DNA of 15,262 nucleotides, taken from assembly GCA_018711085.1 (NCBI GenBank), contig DVIR01000071.1, positions 1-15,262 of the forward strand, given 5' to 3'. This document shows positions 8,541 to 15,212 of the stretch, piece by piece. The notes below the pieces were generated by a model, which ran no database searches, was not told where the DNA came from, and saw nothing but the letters and a program-made list of their open reading frames with translations. Made by a program: the position numbers and the translations under genes. Source of the stretch: Faeciplasma gallinarum (GTDB lineage Bacteria; Bacillota; Clostridia; Oscillospirales; Ruminococcaceae). The number at the start of each line of letters is the position of its first letter. Positions within the stretch are counted from its first letter, which is position 1.

Positions 8541-8590
8541 TTTTTGCACTTTGTTCTATGCTCTAAAAATAATTGTTGCCCAAGCGGCTA

Positions 8591-9550
8591 TCAGAAGTCC
8601 TCCCAGGTCTCGTACTTTTCGCTGCTCTCCATCTCAAGGCCGAGCTTTGACAAAAGCTCCTTAGCGGCGTTGTAGCCGAGCTTTTTCTGACGGTTGTTCA
8701 TAGCCGCAACTTCAAGTATAACAGCGAGGTTTCTTCCCGGTTTAATCGGTATGGTGATGCTGGGGACGTTTACGCCGAGTATGCTTGTATATTCGCTGTC
8801 AACGCCCATTCTGTAGTACACCTTATCGGGATCCCACGCTTCAAGCTTTACAACGAGATCGATATGCTCGGTGGTCTTGATAGCTCCCATACCGAACAAT
8901 CTTCTCGCGTTTACTATTCCTATGCCCCTAAGCTCTATAAAGTGCCTGATGTTATCGGGTGAAGAGCCGACAAGAGATATTGCGGAGACTTTTTTAATCT
9001 CAACCGCATCATCCGCAACAAGTCTATGACCTCTTTTTACAAGCTCTATTGCGGTTTCGGACTTACCTACTCCGCTCTCACCCACTATAAGAACGCCTTC
9101 GCCGTATATTTCAATCAGAACTCCGTGGCGCGTTATTCTTTGAGCAAGGCTTAAATTTAAGAAAGCTATCGCCCTTGCCATTACCTCTGATGTGTCGAGC
9201 TTTGACGACAACAGCGGGGTTTCATACTCCCTTGCCGCATTCAAAAGCTCCGGAAAAGGCTCATGACCTCTTGCAATTATTACTGCCGGAACCTTGTGAG
9301 AAAACAGCTCTGAAAGGGACTTTTGTCTGTCCGACGGGCTGAGCCCGTTAAGATACGCAAACTCGGTATTTCCCATTATCTGAATCTTTTCGGTGTTGAA
9401 GTAGGCGTAAAAGCCGGTGAGCTGCAAGCCGGGGCGGTTGATGTCGTTATTGGAAATCAATATTTCCTTAGGGTCGGTCGGAGTGTAGACCACATCCAAA
9501 CCCGCAGCGCTTATAAGCCTGTCCAATGAGACTGTATATACTTCTGCCAT
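8591..9550 (-). CDS. hprK: HPr kinase/phosphorylase (HprK/P)
   Basis: Bifunctional enzyme that phosphorylates Ser46 of the phosphotransferase protein HPr with ATP or pyrophosphate and also removes that phosphate; in Firmicutes HPr-Ser-P drives CcpA-dependent carbon catabolite control. Length 319 aa, normal. The N-terminal domain (about 1-130) is followed by the kinase domain with conserved H142 (RHGVLIEIYG), Walker A GESGVGKS (157-164), the catalytic aspartate pair in VADD (180-181) and the signature LRGIGIVNAR (207-216). The C-terminal PGRN segment (IPIKPGRNLAVI) is present. ATG 9550 has AAAGGA about 10 nt upstream. ptsH itself is not in the window. Confidence 0.97.
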   Translation of the reverse strand: MAEVYTVSLDRLISAAGLDVVYTPTDPKEILISNNDINRPGLQLTGFYAYFNTEKIQIMGNTEFAYLNGLSPSDRQKSLSELFSHKVPAVIIARGHEPFPELLNAAREYETPLLSSKLDTSEVMARAIAFLNLSLAQRITRHGVLIEIYGEGVLIVGESGVGKSETAIELVKRGHRLVADDAVEIKKVSAISLVGSSPDNIRHFIELRGIGIVNARRLFGMGAIKTTEHIDLVVKLEAWDPDKVYYRMGVDSEYTSILGVNVPSITIPIKPGRNLAVILEVAAMNNRQKKLGYNAAKELLSKLGLEMESSEKYETWEDF

Positions 9551-9602
9551 AATTCACTTTCCTTTCGTGAGTTAATGTTGTAGGCAAATTTATATTCAAG
9601 CG

Positions 9603-10892
9603 TTACAGTTTAAGCTCGCCTTCGTCGAGCATATTCTGCACCGCAAGCGTGACTCCCGCCTTGCCTGTGGGGTATGTTATTCCGCCTTGCAGCCATGCGG
9701 CAAAAGGCTCTCTTATAGGCGCATCGGCGGAAAGCTCTATAGATGCTCCGCTCGTAAACGCACCGGCAGCCATTATAACCTTGCTCTCATATCCCGGCAT
9801 GTCCCACGCCTCGGGAACGACATAGCTGTCAATAGGCGCGCCCTTTTGTATTCCTCTGATAAACGATGTGAGCGCCTTCTCGTTTTTAAGGAGTATGGAT
9901 GCGATTATATCTGTTCTCGGCTCGCCCGCTTTAGGCAAAGTCTCATAGCCGAGCATGCCAAGAAGTCTGCATGCAAACTCAGAGGTCTTAACGGCGTTTG
10001 CAACAGTTTGCGGAGCGAGGAAAAATCCCAAAAACATCTCGCGGTTCTGGTTAAGTGTTGCTCCTATTTCCTTGCCCATTCCCACGCAGGTCAGTCTGTT
10101 TGCGCACAGCTCTATTAAGTCTGCGCGTCCGGCAATATAGCCGCCGGTTGAGGCGACTGCGCCGCCGGGGTTTTTAATAAGCGAACCCATCATAATGTCT
10201 GCTCCCACGTCTAACGGTTCTGTCTTTTCGACAAACTCTCCGTAGCAGTTGTCAACCATGACAATGACGTTAGGGTTGCCCGACTTTGCGGCGTTTACAA
10301 TCTTCTCAATTTCCGCGACGCTGTACGACGGTCTTGTCGAGTATCCTCTCGAGCGCTGAATGTATGCGACCTTTGCGCCCTTTGAGCGCTCGCATATGCT
10401 CTCAAGGTCGGGCATCCCGTTTGAAAGAAGAGGCACCTCCTCATACAGCACGCCGAAATCCCTCAGCGAGCCGTTTCCCGGTTCTCCGCGCTTTCCGACG
10501 ATCTCCTCAAGCGTATCATACGGTGCGCCGCAGCACATGAGCAGCCTGTCGCCCGGTCTTAACACTCCGAAAAGCGCTACAGACAAGGTATGCGTGCCGT
10601 TTACAAAGTTGTGGCGGACAAGTGCGTCCTCTCCTCCGAAAGCCTGTGCATAGACCTTATCCAAAAGGTCTCTGCCCAAATCGTTATATCCGTAACCGGT
10701 GGTGCCGTGAAGGGCGGTTTCGCCAACCTTGTTGTTTATAAACGCCGAAAGCACCTTTTCGCCGTTATACGCGGCTATATCGTCTATTCTCGCAAACGCC
10801 TCGGCACATTCCGCCTCAGCTTTCTTTGCAAGCTCTATAAGTCTTTTATCAAAATCAAAAAAGCATATATTATCAATACTGCTGTTATCCAT
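9603..10892 (-). CDS. ynbB: YnbB-like PLP-dependent lyase (Met_gamma_lyase / 'aluminium resistance' family)
   Basis: Fold-type I PLP enzyme, 429 aa, of the family named methionine gamma-lyase-like or aluminium-resistance protein, which includes Bacillus YnbB. Visible marks are LHGTTGYGYNDLGRD near 61-74, RHNFVNGTH (93-101), the cofactor aspartate D214 in MVDNCYGEF, and the Schiff-base lysine, probably K240, in GSLIKNPGG. The reaction is probably cleavage of a sulfur-containing or related amino acid, but the natural substrate of this family is not established, and the aluminium label rests on weak history. ATG 10892 has AAAGGA about 9 nt upstream and starts 2 nt after the acetyltransferase stop, implying tight coupling. 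The gene is not an expected member of the hprK-murB-rapZ-whiA cluster. Confidence 0.88.
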   Translation of the reverse strand: MDNSSIDNICFFDFDKRLIELAKKAEAECAEAFARIDDIAAYNGEKVLSAFINNKVGETALHGTTGYGYNDLGRDLLDKVYAQAFGGEDALVRHNFVNGTHTLSVALFGVLRPGDRLLMCCGAPYDTLEEIVGKRGEPGNGSLRDFGVLYEEVPLLSNGMPDLESICERSKGAKVAYIQRSRGYSTRPSYSVAEIEKIVNAAKSGNPNVIVMVDNCYGEFVEKTEPLDVGADIMMGSLIKNPGGAVASTGGYIAGRADLIELCANRLTCVGMGKEIGATLNQNREMFLGFFLAPQTVANAVKTSEFACRLLGMLGYETLPKAGEPRTDIIASILLKNEKALTSFIRGIQKGAPIDSYVVPEAWDMPGYESKVIMAAGAFTSGASIELSADAPIREPFAAWLQGGITYPTGKAGVTLAVQNMLDEGELKL

Positions 10893-10894
10893 AC

Positions 10895-11650
10895 TTACTT
10901 TCCTTTGTCCTTTAATTTAAATGCCGTGTCCTCGCCCGAAAGCTCGCAGCCCATGCGCAGGTAAAAGCCGGATGTTTGCTCGTCCGCACACAGATATGAT
11001 GTGTATCCCTCGCCGCTCAAAAGTGCAGAGGTCTTTTTTAAAAGCTTTGTCGCGTATCCTCGGTTTCTGTCCTGCTGCGGCGTGTACACGTCTGAAATAT
11101 ACGCCGCTCCGCCTATGCAAAACCTCACCGTGAGCACAGAGCTTTCGTACCCGAACATTCGCAGCTGACCTTTGTTTTTGCGTCTTACGGTATCTGTAAG
11201 CCACAGTCCGTAATCCTCGCCGGAAAACGCAGTCTTATAGACGTACTCGACGTCCGGCTCAAGTATCAGACCGTCTGTGTTCGCCTCGTCGCCGCTCGGC
11301 TTCGGAAGTGTGAAAAAGCTGCGCTTTACACGCTTATAGCCCGAAAAGCCCGCCTTTGGGCACAAGCCTTCGGAAAGCTGCACAAAATAAGGTCTTTTAA
11401 AATTCACAAACTCGGACAGCTCCCGTATTATATCGCTTGTCGCCCTCTTGCCGTATACAAGCTGCGCCGTTATCGAACCGTTAAAAGAGCATATATACCC
11501 TATCTGCGTTCTCTGCCGCCACAGCCTGTAAAACTCACAAAAGTCATACTCCGTTCCGTATGCCGAAAAGTGCGACCATATCGTCCTCATGCAGTGCGTA
11601 TTAAGAGCAGGGAGATCGCGAGGATCTAATTTATCTATCCTTTTTATCAT
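10895..11650 (-). CDS. GNAT family N-acetyltransferase, substrate unknown
   Basis: 251-aa protein with a C-terminal GNAT domain. Motif A is visible at about 185-204: ISDVYT followed by the acetyl-CoA pyrophosphate loop QDRNRGYA (193-200, pattern R-x-x-G-x-A). Motif B-like ADEQTSGFYLRMGCE follows at 222-236. The N-terminal half (about 1-120) is not a recognisable catalytic GNAT domain and may be a degenerate second copy or a substrate-specific region. No acceptor can be assigned: an amino acid, small molecule or protein are all possible. The ATG lies 21 nt after the murD stop and lacks a clear Shine-Dalgarno, so translation may depend on coupling to murD. It is followed at 2 nt by the ynbB-like gene, so the two may work together. 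Confidence 0.82.
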   Translation of the reverse strand: MIKRIDKLDPRDLPALNTHCMRTIWSHFSAYGTEYDFCEFYRLWRQRTQIGYICSFNGSITAQLVYGKRATSDIIRELSEFVNFKRPYFVQLSEGLCPKAGFSGYKRVKRSFFTLPKPSGDEANTDGLILEPDVEYVYKTAFSGEDYGLWLTDTVRRKNKGQLRMFGYESSVLTVRFCIGGAAYISDVYTPQQDRNRGYATKLLKKTSALLSGEGYTSYLCADEQTSGFYLRMGCELSGEDTAFKLKDKGK

Positions 11651-11671
11651 TACAGATGCACGAGCTGACGA

Positions 11672-13087
11672 TTACAAGCTGTTTACTATCGCCTTATAAT
11701 CGCGTCCCCTCGCCTCAAAGTTGGGGTACATGTCAAAGGACGCGCATGCGGGAGAAAGAGTGACCACATCTCCGCGGGATGCGTTGTTCTTTGCAATTTG
11801 CACAGCCTGCTCCATGGTATCGGCATGGAATATTTTAAGTGTTCTCGGGCTGTAGTCGTAGCTGCTTGTGACAGCTTTTTCGATCTTATCGGCGGTATCG
11901 CCTATGAGTATCAAAACCTTTACGTACTTATTTACCGGTACGGCAAGCGGATCAAACGGTATTTTCTTATCGTATCCGCCCGCTATGAGCACTATCTTTT
12001 TGCCCTTTCCGAAGGATTTAAGTCCCGCTATGACTCTTGTCGGGTTAGATGCTATCGAGTCGTTATAATACCTTACTCCGTTAAGCTCTCTTACAAACTC
12101 TATTCTGTGCTCTACGCCGCTGAAGGTTTTTGCGACCTTGCACATCGACTTTACGGACACATCGTTCCACACCGCGGATATTGCAGCAAGGTAGTTTTCT
12201 ACATTGTGCTCGCCGGGGATTTTTATGTCCGATGCGTTCATGACCTTGACAATTTTTCTGCCGTCATTATAGCAAATTACCCTGTCTGAATCAAGGTAGG
12301 CGCCGTGCTCCACCGGTCCTAAGCGTGAGAATGTTATGAGCTTTCCTCTGACCCTTTTTGCAAGGTTCATGGTTTCCTTGTTGTCCTTATTCAGCACGCT
12401 GCGCGAAAAAGCGTTCTGGTGGTCAAGTATATTGCACTTGGCTGCTATATACTCATCCATAGTTCCGTGAACGTCAAGGTGATTAGGCGCTATGTTTGTT
12501 ATGACAGCGACGTCGGGAGATTCGCGCATAGACATCAGCTGAAAACTCGAAAGCTCTACCACTGCAACATCCGATTCGGATATGCTCTCTATTCTCGGCA
12601 GCAGCGCTTTTCCGATATTTCCGCCGAGCCAAACGGTATAGCCCTCGGTCTTTAGCATATTGGCTATTAAAGTTGTCGTGGTGGTTTTTCCGTCCGAGCC
12701 TGTGACAGCGTATATTTTGCAGGGGCACAGCTCAAAGAAAGACTCCATCTCGCTTGTGACGATAACGCCGTTGTCCCTTGCCTTTACAAGTTTTGGATTG
12801 TTATAATACATTCCGGGAGTGCGGTATACCACGTCAAAATCATCGAGGCTGTCAAGATAGTTGTCGCCCAAAATAAACTTTGCTCCGCGGGATGCAAGGT
12901 CATCATAAAGTTCCGAATCAAAATGCTCTTTATCCTTTTTGTCGAGGACGGTAACGTCTATGCCCTTCTGCAAAAACAGCCTTATCAGCTCAGCGTGGCT
13001 CACACCTGCGCCGATAAACGCCACCTTCGATGCATGCAGGTTATAAAAGAACCTTTGAACCTTTGTTATATTCGAGTAATTAGCCAT
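11672..13087 (-). CDS. murD: UDP-N-acetylmuramoylalanine--D-glutamate ligase (MurD)
   Basis: Cytoplasmic ATP-dependent Mur ligase that adds D-glutamate to UDP-MurNAc-L-alanine; 471 aa from the chosen start, slightly above the usual ~450. A Rossmann-type N-terminal domain (FIGAGVSHAELI) binds the UDP moiety. The central ATP-binding loop GSDGKTTT is at about 130-137, followed by ITNIAPNHLDVHG. The C-terminal domain has HRIEFV, YYNDSIASNP and SPACASFDMYPNFEARG. The last motif is typical of MurD; the usual DSKATN motif reads DSIASN here. The open frame reaches TTG 13096 and GTG 13093, but ATG 13087 is the better codon, with AAAGG about 11 nt upstream; GTG 13093, with 5-nt spacing, remains possible. 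It is the first gene of the minus-strand run and has its own promoter. Confidence 0.95.
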   Translation of the reverse strand: MANYSNITKVQRFFYNLHASKVAFIGAGVSHAELIRLFLQKGIDVTVLDKKDKEHFDSELYDDLASRGAKFILGDNYLDSLDDFDVVYRTPGMYYNNPKLVKARDNGVIVTSEMESFFELCPCKIYAVTGSDGKTTTTTLIANMLKTEGYTVWLGGNIGKALLPRIESISESDVAVVELSSFQLMSMRESPDVAVITNIAPNHLDVHGTMDEYIAAKCNILDHQNAFSRSVLNKDNKETMNLAKRVRGKLITFSRLGPVEHGAYLDSDRVICYNDGRKIVKVMNASDIKIPGEHNVENYLAAISAVWNDVSVKSMCKVAKTFSGVEHRIEFVRELNGVRYYNDSIASNPTRVIAGLKSFGKGKKIVLIAGGYDKKIPFDPLAVPVNKYVKVLILIGDTADKIEKAVTSSYDYSPRTLKIFHADTMEQAVQIAKNNASRGDVVTLSPACASFDMYPNFEARGRDYKAIVNSL

Positions 13088-13139
13088 AATCACCAATGCC
13101 TTTCATCGAAAATTTATTTGGGTATACAAACCTTATTTT

Positions 13140-13168
13140 ATTATATATCATTGCCACGTAAAATTCAA
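13140..13168 (-). promoter_or_regulatory. Sigma-A promoter upstream of murD
   Basis: On the minus strand, TTGAAT (-35, 13168-13163) and TATAAT (-10, 13145-13140) are separated by exactly 17 bp. Predicted transcription start is near 13133, giving a leader of about 46 nt to ATG 13087. It is the only strong promoter seen for the nine-gene minus-strand run. Confidence 0.8.
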
Positions 13169-13176
13169 CGAAAATT

Positions 13177-13210
13177 TTTATTCGCATTATTGATAATTTA
13201 TTCGCAATAT
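13177..13210. repeat. 14-bp direct repeat at 20-bp period between the divergent promoters
   Basis: TTTATTCGCATTAT (13177-13190) and TTTATTCGCAATAT (13197-13210) match at 13 of 14 positions and are offset by 20 bp, about two helical turns, so both copies face the same side of the DNA. They lie immediately upstream of the murD -35, at about -44 to -77 from its predicted start, and 39 bp upstream of the opposite promoter's -35. The placement suits an activator site, but no bound protein is known. Confidence 0.6.
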
Positions 13211-13248
13211 AAACTTTTGAGTCTTTATAAAAAAATATAGTTTGCTTC

Positions 13249-13277
13249 TTGTAATAACTCGGGGCTTGATATATAAT
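13249..13277 (+). promoter_or_regulatory. Sigma-A promoter for the Prs-like gene
   Basis: TTGTAA (-35, 13249-13254) and TATAAT (-10, 13272-13277) have a 17-bp spacer. Predicted start is near 13284, leaving a leader of about 98 nt before ATG 13382. It is divergent from the murD promoter, with 80 bp between the two -35 boxes. Confidence 0.8.
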
Positions 13278-13304
13278 TAACATTAGATTAAGCCAGACTA
13301 ACTT

Positions 13305-13348
13305 GCCGCCCGCTGTGGATGCAGATGCATATTCATACATGCGGCGGC
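13305..13348 (+). other. Possible stem-loop in the leader of the Prs-like mRNA
   Basis: GCCGCC (13305-13310) can pair with GGCGGC (13343-13348), extended by two GC pairs past a bulged C (13312-13313 with 13341-13342). The enclosed 27 nt contain smaller self-complementary ATGCAT/GCAT pieces. It ends about 19 nt before the ribosome binding site and has no T-tract, so it is not a terminator. It matches no riboswitch class I recognise. Confidence 0.4.
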
Positions 13349-13366
13349 GATCGTACAAATAACATT

Positions 13367-13373
13367 TGGGGGA
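13367..13373 (+). promoter_or_regulatory. Ribosome binding site deciding the Prs-like start
   Basis: The TGGGGGA stretch ending near 13373 lies about 8 nt before ATG 13382. The open frame extends back to ATG 13319, but the extra 21 residues fall in the leader hairpin, have no ribosome binding site and do not resemble the family N-terminus. Confidence 0.75.
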
Positions 13374-13381
13374 TTGATCAA

Positions 13382-14533
13382 ATGACAAAGCTTAAAAAGA
13401 CGGCGCAGGTCTTTAATCCTACTGTCAGCGTAGCTCCTTTGGGCATAATAGCAATGGACGGCGCTAAGGAACTCGGAGAGAAGATTAACGACTACCTTGT
13501 TACATGGGCAAAGCAGTCCGGTCAGGATGTGGATACATTCTTGATTCCGTGCAGCTGCCCCAGGTTTCAATCGGGCGACGCCAAGGCGCTCATTTCAAAG
13601 ACCGTGCGCGGTTACGACCTGTTTATAGTTTGCGACACGGGAAACTACTCCTGCACATACCCGCTTTTCGGACATGAAAACCACATGTCTCCTGACGACC
13701 ATTATCAGGATCTGAAGAGAATTATACAGGCTGCGGGAGGAAAGGCTCACCGCATAAACGTCATAATGCCTCTTTTGTACGGCGGACGTCAGCACAGAAG
13801 AAACTATCGTGAATCGCTTGACTGTGCGTGGATGCTTCAGGAGCTGAGAGCCATAGGTGTTGAAAACATACTCACCTTTGACGCGCACGACCCGAGGGTT
13901 ATGAACGCCGTTCCGCTGATGGGCTTTGACAACATAATTCCGTCATATCAGGTTTTGAAGGCTTTGTTCAACACGTTTTCCGACCTTGAAATAGACAAGG
14001 ATCACTTTATGGTTGTGTCCCCCGACGAAGGCGCAATGAGCCGAAACATGTACTATGCTTCTGCGCTCGAGGTCAACCTTGGAATGTTCTATAAGAGAAG
14101 AGACTACTCCACAATCATCAACGGCAAGAACCCGATAGTAGCGCATGAGTACCTTGGCAACGACGTAACCGGAATGGACATATTCATAGCAGACGACATT
14201 ATTTCATCCGGTGAATCGATGCTCGACATAGCATACGAGCTTAAAAAGCGCAGCGCAAGAAAGATTTTGTCCTACGCCACCTACTCGATATTCACCGCCG
14301 GACTCGAAAAGTACGACACAGCGTACAAAGACGGAATAATCGACGCCGTGTTCGGCACAAACCTCACCTACATATCCCCCGAGCTTAAAAAGCGCGAGTG
14401 GTTCCACATCGTAGACTGCACAAAGTACGTTTCATACTTTGTGGCATCGCTCAACCACGACATGTCGGTGAGTGAGATCTTAGACCCCCACGAAAAAATC
14501 AGAATGCTTCTCGAAACGCACAGGCACAAATAA
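13382..14533 (+). CDS. Ribose-phosphate pyrophosphokinase (PRPP synthetase) family protein, extended form
   Basis: PRPP synthetase family protein, 383 aa, against about 315 for classical Prs. The classical enzyme makes 5-phosphoribosyl-1-pyrophosphate from ribose 5-phosphate and ATP for nucleotide, His and Trp synthesis. Family marks in order: KTVRGYDLFIV (73-83), RQHRRNYRES (136-145) matching the ATP/ribose region, FDAHD (166-170) in place of the usual DLHA, the basic pair KRR (238-240), and the PRPP-binding loop IFIADDIISSGESM (267-280) with tandem aspartates D271-D272. The enzyme is clearly divergent: classical segments are altered and about 65 residues are spread as insertions. It may be a true PRPP synthetase of a Clostridial subtype or a paralogue with another diphosphotransfer role, so no symbol is given. 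It has its own promoter and a strong ribosome binding site. Confidence 0.85.
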   Translation: MTKLKKTAQVFNPTVSVAPLGIIAMDGAKELGEKINDYLVTWAKQSGQDVDTFLIPCSCPRFQSGDAKALISKTVRGYDLFIVCDTGNYSCTYPLFGHENHMSPDDHYQDLKRIIQAAGGKAHRINVIMPLLYGGRQHRRNYRESLDCAWMLQELRAIGVENILTFDAHDPRVMNAVPLMGFDNIIPSYQVLKALFNTFSDLEIDKDHFMVVSPDEGAMSRNMYYASALEVNLGMFYKRRDYSTIINGKNPIVAHEYLGNDVTGMDIFIADDIISSGESMLDIAYELKKRSARKILSYATYSIFTAGLEKYDTAYKDGIIDAVFGTNLTYISPELKKREWFHIVDCTKYVSYFVASLNHDMSVSEILDPHEKIRMLLETHRHK

Positions 14534-14556
14534 TAAGGCGTGCCTTATTAAGGCAC
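14531..14556 (+). other. Two mutually exclusive stem-loops after the Prs-like gene
   Basis: TAATAAGG (14531-14538) pairs with CCTTATTA (14543-14550) around CGTG; this stem includes the stop codon. Alternatively GTGCCTT (14540-14546) pairs with AAGGCAC (14550-14556) around ATT. The two share the CCTTATT strand, so only one can form at a time. No T-tract follows, so neither is a normal intrinsic terminator; an attenuation, processing or 3'-stability role is possible. Confidence 0.45.
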
Positions 14557-14603
14557 AACCTGACGCATATACTGTTTATGAACAATGACAAGGAGGAATT
14601 GCC

Positions 14604-15107
14604 ATGCTTAAAGAAATAAACCCCTCAGAGCTTTGCCTCAACCCGTTTGAGCGCATAGGCAAGGATTGGTGCTTGATAACCGCAGGAAACAAGGACAGCT
14701 TCAACACCATGACTGCGTCATGGGGCGGTGTAGGAGTCCTTTGGAACAAAAACGCAGCCACATGCTACATAAGGCCGCAGAGGTACACAAAGGAGTTCGT
14801 AGACAAAAACGAATACTTCACCATTACCTTCTTCCCCGACGGCTACCGCGATGCGCTGACGCTTTGCGGACGTGTCTCGGGCAGGGATCACGACAAGCCG
14901 AAGGAGGCAGGCATAACGCCGGAATTTATAGATTCCACCGTTACGTTTAAGGAAGCTAACCTTGTTTTGGTGTGCCGCAAGCTGTTTGCACAGAAGATGA
15001 CCGAGGATTCGTTCATAGACAAAGACGTTCTCAAGGTCAACTATCCCAACATGGATCTTCACACAATATACGTCGGAGAAATCGTAAAGGCATACGCTGC
15101 CGAGTAA
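14604..15107 (+). CDS. Flavin reductase family protein (FMN-binding split barrel)
   Basis: Small cytoplasmic protein, 167 aa, of the flavin-reductase/FMN-binding split-barrel family. The core is recognisable in CLITAGNKDSFNTMTASWGG (23-42), where the NTMTASW segment contacts FMN, then YIRPQRYTKEF (55-65), a typical phosphate-binding strand and loop, and FTITFFPDGYRDAL (72-85). Members use NAD(P)H to reduce free flavin or act as flavin-dependent reductases; the physiological substrate here cannot be told. The start is firm: AGGAGG 7 nt before ATG 14604. It is 70 nt downstream of the Prs-like gene and is probably read through from it, although a weak TATACT (14568-14573) might be a separate -10. 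A strong terminator follows. Confidence 0.9.
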   Translation: MLKEINPSELCLNPFERIGKDWCLITAGNKDSFNTMTASWGGVGVLWNKNAATCYIRPQRYTKEFVDKNEYFTITFFPDGYRDALTLCGRVSGRDHDKPKEAGITPEFIDSTVTFKEANLVLVCRKLFAQKMTEDSFIDKDVLKVNYPNMDLHTIYVGEIVKAYAAE

Positions 15108-15144
15108 TTGCAGGTTGCACGACAAAAAGCGCACAGGTAAAGGT

Positions 15145-15172
15145 GCCTCCCGATAAGAAAACATCGTGGGGC
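15145..15172 (+). other. Imperfect hairpin between the flavin reductase gene and its terminator
   Basis: GCCTCCCGAT (15145-15154) pairs with ATCGTGGGGC (15163-15172) with one mismatch and one G-U, around an A-rich 8-nt loop. GCAC (15131-15134) could compete for part of its 5' arm by pairing with GTGC (15143-15146). It has no T-tract and stands directly before the terminator hairpin. Confidence 0.4.
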
Positions 15173-15174
15173 AA

Positions 15175-15212
15175 GAGAGAAACGGTATAGCTTCGGCTAT
15201 GCCGTTTTTCTC
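15175..15212 (+). terminator. Strong UUCG-capped intrinsic terminator
   Basis: A 17-bp stem (15175-15191 with 15196-15212, two G-U pairs) is closed by the very stable C(TTCG)G tetraloop at 15192-15195. The 3' arm contains a run of five T (15205-15209) and is followed by T-rich sequence. It lies 67 nt after the flavin reductase stop and closes the Prs-like/flavin reductase unit. The remaining 50 nt to the window end show no gene. Confidence 0.85.

Noticed and set aside
8526..8590. Possible promoter in the 65-nt gap between hprK and the PHP gene
   Set aside because: TTGGGC is present, but the matching -10 position reads CATAGA; too weak to call.
9551..9602. Possible separate promoter for hprK (TTGAAT at 9599-9594)
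   Set aside because: No acceptable -10 at 16-18 bp spacing; the best candidates match only three of six positions.
11798..12289. 163-codon plus-strand open frame opposite murD
   Set aside because: The sequence is Cys/Tyr/Arg-rich and low in domain character, as expected from an antisense reading of a real gene; no start signal.
13319..13381. N-terminal extension of the Prs-like protein to ATG 13319
   Set aside because: It overlaps the leader stem, lacks a ribosome binding site, and the Cys/His/Gly-rich extension does not resemble the family.
15121..15172. Riboswitch near the end of the window
   Set aside because: The hairpins do not fit any class I know, and they lie downstream of a gene with no following coding sequence visible.
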